64,000 nt of DNA from Ilex aquifolium (taxonomy: Eukaryota; Streptophyta; Magnoliopsida; Aquifoliales; Aquifoliaceae), in the NCBI GenBank assembly GCA_951799425.1, contig OX637394.1, positions 16,425,001 through 16,489,000 of the forward strand. The letters run 5' to 3'. Position 1 is the first letter of the stretch, and each line of letters starts with the position of its first letter. The translations under genes and the position numbers were made by a program. Of the stretch, positions 56,244-64,000 are shown one piece after another. Below the pieces are notes generated by a model that saw only the letters and a list, made by a program, of their open reading frames with translations, searched no databases and was not told the DNA's origin.

Positions 56244-59200
56244 TACAATTTCCTGGAACGTGAGGGGAGCCAATAAGGTATCCTCTAGGAGGAGACTAAA
56301 GAAACTAATTAAGCTTCATGACGTTAGCTTGGTGTCTATTTTAGAACCTAAATTAAGTCCATCCAAGTTGCAGATTTTATGCAATAGTTTGGGGTTTTCT
56401 TCATTTCATGCTAATCCTCTTGCGGAAAAGCATATCTGGATACTCTGGGATCATCGAATGCAGGTGCAAGTAGTTGCTGTCCACGAACAAGTGTTAACTG
56501 TGGAAGTTTCATTTATGGGGTCGGATAAATTTCATATCTCTTTTGTTTATGCAAAGTGTGATCACATTTTAAGAAGGCCTTTGTGGTCTCATTTGAGCAG
56601 TCTCAATTTACAGTCTTCTCCTTGGATGATTGTCGGGGATTTTAACACTATCGTTTCTTCTTTTGAAAGGAAAGGAGGATCTCCTCCTAGTTTCTCTATT
56701 ATGTCAGAATTTATTGATTTTATTAATTCTTTGGGTCTGCTGGACTGTGGATTTAAAGGCTCTTCCTTTACATGGTGCAATGGTCACCATGATATGACTC
56801 GTATGTGGCAGAGGCTGGACAGGGCGCTTGTTAATGTTGAATGGGGAGATAAATTTCAATGCACAGAGGTGGAGCATGCTGCAAGAGGAGGATCCGATCA
56901 TTCCCCTTTGATCATCAAAATTTCTGACTCTCCTACAACTAGGAGAATTTCTTACTTTAAGTTTTTGGACGTGTGGGTTGAGCATGCTGGTTTTCTGCCT
57001 TTGGTTCAATCCAGCTGGTCTGGTTTCTTCTCTTCAAATCCCATTGAAAATGTCTTCCAAAAACTCAAGTTTTTAAAAGGGGAGTTGAAGAAATGGAATG
57101 TTAACACCTTTGGAAATATCTTTGAAAATGTTAAGAGGCACGAGATGTTGCTCTTGCAAGCTGAACAGGAGGTTGAGATGAATGCTTCTGAAGCAAATCA
57201 TCAAAACTTACTTAAAGCAAGGAAAGATTTTGATGATTGCCTTAGAATAGAGGAGATTTATTGGAAGCAAAAGACGAATGTCAAGTGGGCTATGGAGGGG
57301 GAAAGGAACACGAAGCTTTATCATGCCATTGCAAAGGGGAAATCAATCAGAAACAAAATTTTAAGAATAAAAAATTATGTTGATGACTGGGTTGAGGGGG
57401 AGGAGGAGATTGCTAGTTGTGCCGTTTCTCATTTTTCAGCACTTTACGAATCTGAGCCACATTCTTTGGAGGAGGATTTATTTACTTCCATCCCTGCTCT
57501 GGTAACAGAGGAAGATAATGTTATGCTCATGTCTCCAGCATCAATGGAGGAACTTAAGCAGGTTGTCTTCTCTATGTCGGTGAATAGTGCCCCGGGTCCA
57601 GATGGGTTCTCAGGCAAGTTCTTCCAATCTACTTGGAAAATAATTAAATATGATTTACTTGCTGCTCTTAATTTTTTTCTGCAAGGGGGAGTGATCCCAA
57701 GATCTGTTAATTCTACTTTGCTCATCCTCATCCCTAAGAAAGATCATCCAGTCTATTTCTCAGAGTTTAGACCGATTAGCCTATGTAATTTTCTATATAA
57801 AATCTTCACAAAGATTTTATCTAGTAGACTAAGTAATATTCTCCCCAAGCTTATTTCAAAAGAGAAGCATGGTTTTGTCTTGGGAAGGAGTATTGGGGAT
57901 AGTATCTCAATAGCCCAATTCATGGTGAATGAGCTGGATAGGAAGGTGGAGGCTGGGAATGTTATAGTTAAGCTTGATATGATTAAGGCTTTTGATCGTA
58001 TGGAATGGGATTTTATTAAGCATGTACTCCTAAAGTTTGGTTTCTCGCAAGGCTTTGTGAACATTGTCTCAAACTGTTTTCTAAACCAGCATATCTCTGT
58101 GGTTCTTAATGGTGTTCGTCATGACTTCTTTCCCACTTCTAGAGGATTAAGACAAGGAGATCCTTTGTCTCCTTCTCTTTTCATTTTGGCGGAGGAGGTA
58201 TTAAGTAGAGGACTACGGGGTCAGTTTCAGCAAGGCCTTATTAAAGGTTTTCATTTTGGGAGGGGTTCACAACTCTTCTCCCACTTATTATTCGCTGATG
58301 ACACTCTTATTTTTCTTAAAGGTAATAAAAGTTCTATGCAGAATCTTCTAAAGTTTATGGCAAGATATGAAACATCATCTGGGCAAAAGGTAAACAAAGA
58401 CAAGAGTTCTCTTTATTGCTCATCCAAAATCACAGTTACCAGGAGGCATATGCTATCTAGAGTTGCAAATATTCCTTTGAAAGCTTGTCCTCTTATCTAT
58501 TTGGGGTGTCCTATCATTAAAGGTAGGGTGAAGATGAGGTATTTTGAGGAATTGGTGAGAAAGTTTCAACTTAGATTGGAAGGTTGGTATTCTAAGCTCT
58601 TATCGAACATGGGTAGAATAGTTCTGATTCAATCTGTTTTGACCTCGATCCCTGTCCATTTGTTAGCGTCTCTTAATTTACCGAAAGGAATTTTAGCAAG
58701 GTTAAAATCAATTATGGCTTCATTCCTTTGGTCTGCTAAGTCAGGTGTTAAAAAACGTCATTGGTGTTCTTGGAATGAGATATCTAAACCAAAGGAAGAG
58801 GGTGGTCTGGGGATTAGAAAGTTTGAAGATGTACAAAAAGCATTCAGAATGAAACAGGTTTGGCAGTTGTTTCAAGGAACTTCCTTATGGTCTTCTCTTT
58901 TTGCTGCTAAATATCTTAAACAGCAACACCCACTAAGGAATCAAAGTCGATGTCATTCACGAGCATTTACAACTCTTGCTCCTTTTTTTGAGATCATTGC
59001 ATCTAACTCCCAGAAGCTTGTTGGTAAGGGCAATTCCATTGATTTCTGGTGCGACAATTGGACTGGCATGGGACCTTTGATTTTGAGAAACTCTACAGTT
59101 CCAGTATCTTATCCTATGCTTTCAGAAGTATTTGTTAATGGTATATGGGTTCTTGATGGTGTTAGACAACAATTGGATGCCGAGCTTATCCAAGAAGTAT

Positions 59201-60399
59201 ATGACACTCAGATTCTCCCCTCTACTGAAGATGATATGTTAATCTGGAAACACACTACTCTTGGGAATTTTAGCATTAAGTCTGCCTGGGACCTTATCAG
59301 GCAACATAATCAAACAAATTCCCATGCCATATTAATTTGGAAACAAGTTGCTCCCCCTAGTGCTCAGTTGATGTGTTGGAAACTAATGAGGGGAATTCTC
59401 CCCATGGACTCTACTTTTCAAAGAAGTGGAGTCTCAATAGTAAGTAGATGTGTTATGTGCTGCAATGCTTCTGAAACTCCTATTCATCTATTTATTGATT
59501 GTAAATATGCTAGATCATTATGGGACAAAATTTCGGGTTTTCTGGGCTTTCAGTTAATCGCTAATGAGGAGCCAATTACAAGAATGGTAAGGTTAGCTAG
59601 AATCTACAAGAAGGACTCCCTCAGTCATACTCTACTGAGAAGTATCTCATTGCTGGTTTTTTGGGTATTATGGAAAGAAAGATGCAGGAGACTGTTTGAA
59701 GACCAAAGGCAATCTTCTTCTTCGCTCTTTATGGTTATTATGCATATATGGAGACTACAGGTGTATCGTATCAGGCCTAAGGCTTTGGTTTCCTCTACAG
59801 AAAAGGATATGCTGGCTGCTCTTAATGTTTTTTCTCCATTTCATATTTCTATCCAAGTTAAATGGATAAGCTGGTCTTTGCCTCCTGAGGGATTGCTTAA
59901 ATTGAATATTGATGGCTCCTCCAAGGGGAATCCAGGTCTGTCTGGAGGAGGAGCTGTTTTAAGAAATCATTGGGGACAGTTTGTTCTTGCTGGTTCTTAC
60001 ATTTATGGAAAAAGTACGAATATGGAGGCGGAGCTGAGGGCTCTGTTAGATGGTTTACGATTGTTGCTGCAATTTGGGTTAGAAGTTTATCCTCTTGTTA
60101 TTGAATCTGACTCTCAAGTTCTTGCGAACCAGATAAATTTAGGTTCTCTCTATGCTTGGAAGTTCAGGTCTCTTTCTCATCTAATTTTTTCTCTTCTCCG
60201 AAAGTTCAAATATAAGTTATGCCACACATATAGAGAAGGCAATGCAATGGCTGATACTTTGGCAAATATTGGAGGGCAGGGTGTTTCTTTGACTTATACT
60301 ACTACAGACCAGCTCCCCTACTCTGCTAGACTTTTGTTATTGTATGATGTTCAACAACTCAAGACTCCCAGAAAAAAAGCCTCGGTTTTTCGTAGATAG
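56236..60399 (+). CDS. LINE ORF2: endonuclease-reverse transcriptase-RNase H, intact
   Basis: 1,387 residues with no internal stop. The apurinic-type endonuclease covers residues ~1-230 ('NTISWNVRGANK', 'ILEPKL', 'MIVGDFNTI', 'GSDHSPLI'). The reverse transcriptase covers ~490-760 ('LILIPKKDHP', 'FRPISLCN', 'KLDMIKAFDRMEWDF', 'GLRQGDPLSPSLFIL', FADD at residues 686-689). A zinc-binding RT-associated region follows ('CWKLMRGILP', 'RCVMCCNASETPIHLFIDC'). A C-terminal RNase H is at ~1220-1350 ('LNIDGSSKGNPG' with Asp1226, 'NMEAELRAL', 'ESDSQVL', 'NAMADTLA'). The start is the ATG at 56236; the overlap with the ORF1 stop suggests reinitiation. The frame is also open upstream to 56005, but that region is ORF1 in another frame. 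Confidence 0.92.
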   Translation: MINTISWNVRGANKVSSRRRLKKLIKLHDVSLVSILEPKLSPSKLQILCNSLGFSSFHANPLAEKHIWILWDHRMQVQVVAVHEQVLTVEVSFMGSDKFHISFVYAKCDHILRRPLWSHLSSLNLQSSPWMIVGDFNTIVSSFERKGGSPPSFSIMSEFIDFINSLGLLDCGFKGSSFTWCNGHHDMTRMWQRLDRALVNVEWGDKFQCTEVEHAARGGSDHSPLIIKISDSPTTRRISYFKFLDVWVEHAGFLPLVQSSWSGFFSSNPIENVFQKLKFLKGELKKWNVNTFGNIFENVKRHEMLLLQAEQEVEMNASEANHQNLLKARKDFDDCLRIEEIYWKQKTNVKWAMEGERNTKLYHAIAKGKSIRNKILRIKNYVDDWVEGEEEIASCAVSHFSALYESEPHSLEEDLFTSIPALVTEEDNVMLMSPASMEELKQVVFSMSVNSAPGPDGFSGKFFQSTWKIIKYDLLAALNFFLQGGVIPRSVNSTLLILIPKKDHPVYFSEFRPISLCNFLYKIFTKILSSRLSNILPKLISKEKHGFVLGRSIGDSISIAQFMVNELDRKVEAGNVIVKLDMIKAFDRMEWDFIKHVLLKFGFSQGFVNIVSNCFLNQHISVVLNGVRHDFFPTSRGLRQGDPLSPSLFILAEEVLSRGLRGQFQQGLIKGFHFGRGSQLFSHLLFADDTLIFLKGNKSSMQNLLKFMARYETSSGQKVNKDKSSLYCSSKITVTRRHMLSRVANIPLKACPLIYLGCPIIKGRVKMRYFEELVRKFQLRLEGWYSKLLSNMGRIVLIQSVLTSIPVHLLASLNLPKGILARLKSIMASFLWSAKSGVKKRHWCSWNEISKPKEEGGLGIRKFEDVQKAFRMKQVWQLFQGTSLWSSLFAAKYLKQQHPLRNQSRCHSRAFTTLAPFFEIIASNSQKLVGKGNSIDFWCDNWTGMGPLILRNSTVPVSYPMLSEVFVNGIWVLDGVRQQLDAELIQEVYDTQILPSTEDDMLIWKHTTLGNFSIKSAWDLIRQHNQTNSHAILIWKQVAPPSAQLMCWKLMRGILPMDSTFQRSGVSIVSRCVMCCNASETPIHLFIDCKYARSLWDKISGFLGFQLIANEEPITRMVRLARIYKKDSLSHTLLRSISLLVFWVLWKERCRRLFEDQRQSSSSLFMVIMHIWRLQVYRIRPKALVSSTEKDMLAALNVFSPFHISIQVKWISWSLPPEGLLKLNIDGSSKGNPGLSGGGAVLRNHWGQFVLAGSYIYGKSTNMEAELRALLDGLRLLLQFGLEVYPLVIESDSQVLANQINLGSLYAWKFRSLSHLIFSLLRKFKYKLCHTYREGNAMADTLANIGGQGVSLTYTTTDQLPYSARLLLLYDVQQLKTPRKKASVFRR

Positions 60400-61339
60400 C
60401 TATCTTCTTCCCGCGAAGAAGAAAACTCTTTCTTTGAGAAGGCAGCAGAGTTCTTTCTCTCTCACCCATTGGTCTCCTTTCTTTATTTGGGATTTATTGG
60501 TTTTCAGCATACATCAAATACATATGCATTCAGAGGAGTTCAAAACAATTCTCCATCCTAACATGAGAGCTATTCTCTCCAGATGCAAAGTAATTGAAGT
60601 GGTGGAGTTCATAGCAGGCACCTGGTTGTCTTCTTTTTTGGATGTTTTTTGGATTTATTTGGATCTGGGCTTTATTGCTGATCTGCATCTGGATATCAGG
60701 CCTTTCTCTTGCTGGATTTTCGTGTTCTACATTGATTGAAGGAAGAGGTGTTTTGCTCTATAACAGGAAATCCTTAGAGTGCTCTGACTGTCGGCCACTG
60801 TTTCAAATTCTGGAAAACCTCCGCATTTTCATCGTTTCAGAGTGGCTTTCTCCAGCGCCTTGGTTATCAATGGCTAATTTCTCTGAAGCCTAAAGGTCTT
60901 AGTCCTTCTTACTACCCAAATAGGCTAATGGTCTTCTCAATAAGTGCAGTAGATCCTAGGCGGTTCATTATTACCTATGATAGCTCATTAAAGGTGCTGC
61001 TCCTAGCTCATCAAGGACCCCTCCAGCCACTATTTGACTCAAGACAGCTGCTGTCCAGGCCTGTATTCTTCGGTACAGCTGTTCTTTCAGCTTGCTCTCC
61101 CATAGCTCTTGTCATTTCTATTTTTAGAAGCAGCATGCATGGGTTATTTCATCTCATTATCTTTTGTAATAAACATGCATTTAGCTTCTTTGATTTTCAT
61201 TTTAATTTTATGAATCATGTAATTAGATTGCATCGAGGGGTAAGGTACATATGTCCCCCCCTTACTAGGTGTAATTTAATTTTTTAATTAATAAATCACC
61301 CTCGCTCCGTTGAGGTTCCACAAAAAAAAAAAAAAAAAA
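60400..61339 (+). other. LINE 3' UTR and poly(A) tail
   Basis: No conserved ORF. Ends 'gttgaggttccac' followed by A18. Short ORFs here (60344-60739 and others) look like chance frames. Confidence 0.75.
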
Positions 61340-62560
61340 TTATACTATTATATGAGCAATACATCAAACAGTTCTTTTTTTGGTGATATTGAATATGTTT
61401 AGATGCAAAAGTTAGTATCTGAAGTAGAGTTACCTTTCCCCTTAATGCTTTGCAATATCAACACCAAAACTATCAAATGGTTACTCAGTGATATGAGTTG
61501 TCTCAAATTAATTGCATTTGTCACCGTCAAGGATTCACAAAGAGCATAAATGAGCGCTTCTTTCTAGGATTTCACTTTCCATTATGTTTTATGTGGTTGC
61601 TTTCTTGTATATGTTGCCCCATATGTTCATTTTTCTATGCACCTTATTGCTAATCCGATTTGTCAGGTAAAATAATCAAAACCTTGTTCAAATTCCAACA
61701 TATTTAGTTAAATAAATGGTAGTACATGCTTTGACTTTAGAATGTAGTTTATAATGATGTCTTGTTTATGTGCTAAAATTTACAACAAAAATTTGCCCTT
61801 TTCGCTTGATACAACATCCCTTGTAAGAATATAAGGATTAAATTACCAATTGAAATTGTTTCAAGTCCATCTATTGAAATATTAATCATCTCTCTCTCTC
61901 TCTCTGTCTATGTGTGTGTCATTCACCGGATTTGTTTGGGAAGCGTAGAATCAGCTACTACTTCAACAAGTTTGTTAAAGTTGAGGTATATAACAGATCC
62001 TTGGCATTATTAGAGGTTTTTTTTTTTACCAGCACAAACTAGGTTTTCTCTATTTTCAATTCGGTCTTACATCTTGCAAATTTGTCTGGAGATTTGCTTT
62101 GAACCCATCATCACTTCTTATGTACACATGTAAAACCAATTTTATAATTTCAATTCAATTTCAGATTATCTAATTTTGAATTAATTGATTGTATTTGAAA
62201 TTTTTTGTCAAATGTATAGTTTGAAAGAAATGTTTGAGACCTGTTGCTGGCAAGTGCGAAAAGATATGCCCAAAGTGCAGACAACTTATTAATCACTTAT
62301 AATTATAATTCTGATCTAAATAGGCAATGCCATGAAATGTTTTTTCAGACTTTGATTAATAGATTTTGTTACCTTTCTCTTTTGGTGGTTGTTTTTTCAT
62401 AGTAATAGAAGATCTTGCACTGTAAACATGGTTCTGTGGAATACTATACATCTCCTGTTTCCACAAGAGGTCGAGGCAAGGAAGGCAACTGCAGCCACAA
62501 AGGGCCAAGAAGCATAGCTTCAAAATCTGGCCGAAATGAGTCATTATAATGTGCGAAATT
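61340..62560. other. AT-rich intergenic DNA
   Basis: CT and GT microsatellites near 61890-61915. A stretch at 62440-62530 reads 'STRGRGKEGNCSHKGPRSIAS' in one frame, which I cannot place. No gene called. Confidence 0.45.
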
Positions 62561-62579
62561 GGATTGTCTTGTGCGTTAA

Positions 62580-64000
62580 ACTTTGATGCCTATTGATTAA
62601 CCATCAAAAGTGTTATTTTATTATATTTAATAATTGGTTAATTGCATATTATTTGTGATTAAATGTGTTAAATTCCTTGATTTTCTAATTTGATACTTTT
62701 TCTAGTTGTTTGGTTTATTTTGCAGGTAAATTGGTTGATTTAAAGTAATAATGGATAATGCAAGTGAAGCAATCACTAGAGGAAGAATCACAATTGATAA
62801 GGATTGAAGAGTCAAGATTGGGATAGGAAGACTTGAAGATAAATCAGAATTTTAATCTTTATAAGAGTTTAAGTGAGAAGAAAACTCATTTAAAGTTGGA
62901 TTAGGAGAGTTTCCTAAAAGATAAGGATTTGACACGTCTTCAGTATTTCATTCATAACTTTTGACTCCGATATCGGATGGACCTGATTTTTGTGGGGTTG
63001 GAAAGAAGACTTCAAGGGCTACAGAAGTGTATTTCACGAAAATTTTGTGATTCAGTCTCTAAATATGCGAAATTCAAGCTCGAAGTCTGGACAGATTTTG
63101 TACCCGCGGACCCCAAGACTTATGCACGGGATTTAACCTTACAAGACATCTTTTTGGGAAAGGAATTCCTTCCAACCTGTACTTATGATTTATTTTACTA
63201 TAAATAAGGACTCTCATCTAGTGAGAGAGGGGGATTTTAGATTATGATTTATTTTATTTATTCTTTTTTCCATCTTTTTATTTTTAGTTCATCATGTCTG
63301 GCTAGAAGGCTAAGCTAGGGCTAGGGGAAAACCTCTCGACGGAGTACGGTATTTTTATTGACTCTTGTACTTAAGGATTTATGTTATTGTGTTAATTTAA
63401 TCCCTAATCTTTTAGCAAAGTGTTTATGCTGTATAAACTCCTGAGTTGTTGTGCCACGTACATCGATTGCTTGATTTTCCCTGCGTGTAAATCACTGGTT
63501 ATTCCACGCTGGAAGGATTAACATTATTTCATAAAATAATATGATTGAATGATTATTCAGGTTCCTGGTAGTCTTTTGATTATAACATTTGGATTTATCA
63601 CTTGATTTGTTAATCGGATTAACTGACATTTAATTCCTGTTTCAAGTCAAGCTTTGAGTCTTTAACTATTATTGTATGAAGTTGAGAGAGAGTACCTGAT
63701 GCTCTAGTATTTATTTTATTACTGTTTTAATTACAAAAATCACTTTTCTCCAATCAACAACTTTCCAAGCAAATCTTTTTTTCCTTTCAAATTACTTTTG
63801 TTGTTTGTGTGATTGTTCCTTGTTACAATTCCTCGTGGGATCGACCTCGGACTTCCGAGATTATATTACTCTGCTCAACCTGCGCTTGGGTTTACACTTT
63901 TAAAGTTGAAGCACCTATCTTACTTTATGCTAAATTCCAGCATGTTAGTGTAGAGAAAGGACTGAAGCATGTTTTCATGCATGTAATCCATGTGCAATTG
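62580..64000 (+). mobile_element. LTR-like sequence, runs off the window
   Basis: Contains a block 'gggctacagaagtgtatttcacgaaaatttt' type (63017-63048) shared with the two chromovirus-like LTRs at 30641 and 46799, followed as in those by a TATA box (ctaTAAATAAGG near 63199) and a leader. It ends with 'tcgtgggatcgacctcgg' text that is usual in plant gypsy LTRs. The start is a guess, no end is visible, and the family is unknown. Confidence 0.4.

Larger units (their letters stand above)
55109..61339 (+). mobile_element. L1-type LINE with intact ORF2, 5'-truncated
   Basis: ORF1 (partial, to 56243), ORF2 (56236-60399), a 0.9-kb 3' UTR and an 18-base A tail (61322-61339). The 5' end is a 36-bp inverted repeat (55109-55144 and 55252-55287), so the upstream part of ORF1 is missing. 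I could not find a target-site duplication. Confidence 0.9.

Noticed and set aside
61322-61361. Target-site duplication for the LINE
   Set aside because: The sequence after the A tail (ttatactattatatgag) has only a loose resemblance to 'ttaatataactcatg' near 55037; not good enough to call.

Overview
The window is nuclear DNA from a flowering plant, probably a eudicot; I cannot name the species. The signs are plant retrotransposon lineages (Ty3/gypsy Tat-type and chromovirus-type, Ty1/copia, an L1-type LINE), plant DNA transposons (hAT, Mutator-like, Harbinger, Helitron), a tRNA-derived SINE, short AT-rich GT-AG introns, and decayed pieces of plant genes (FAR1-related and ISE2-like). It is a gene-poor region of nested repeats. 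Only one host gene looks intact: a three-exon 2-oxoglutarate/Fe(II) dioxygenase of the ACC-oxidase-homolog group at 15402-17105.

Layout. 1-833 is a decayed copia gag/pol start (minus). 1261-8520 is copy A of a large direct duplication; copy B runs from 33215 to 52941. The duplicated unit holds the 3' part of a Tat gypsy element (antisense ORF, polypurine tract, LTR), AT-rich DNA, a chromovirus integrase relic, a 261-bp Helitron and a FAR1-type SWIM fragment. Copy A later gained a 1.23-kb Harbinger element. Copy B gained a 902-bp Helitron and a 12.75-kb Tat gypsy element. 8521-15137 is a nest of DNA transposons: a 3.5-kb fold-back element containing a Mutator-like element (itself containing a Helitron) and a SINE, followed by a hAT element. 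18502-30640 is the 3' half of a copia element split by a complete, young Tat gypsy element (gypsy-1, 19293-30068). 30641-33200 is the LTR, primer-binding site and gag start of a truncated chromovirus-like element. 39382-52132 is gypsy-2, which carries a 2.2-kb solo LTR inside an intron of its antisense gene. 52942-64000 is AT-rich DNA with an ISE2-like helicase pseudo-exon, a LINE with an intact 1,387-residue ORF2 (55109-61339), and an LTR-like end.

The points most worth following are: (1) both Tat elements carry, on the strand opposite gag-pol, a multi-exon gene with 71-78 bp introns, a TATA-type start and a coiled-coil acidic C-terminus; (2) two related LTRs, and perhaps a third region, carry different short self-complementary motifs repeated 4-9 times, in the LTRs just upstream of TATA; (3) gypsy-1 has one continuous gag-pol frame broken only by four stop codons with no frameshift, and its two LTRs differ by four transitions only; (4) the insertions can be ordered in time using empty sites between duplicate copies A and B.

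All coordinates were read by eye from the sequence. Percent identities are eye counts and no database search was run.
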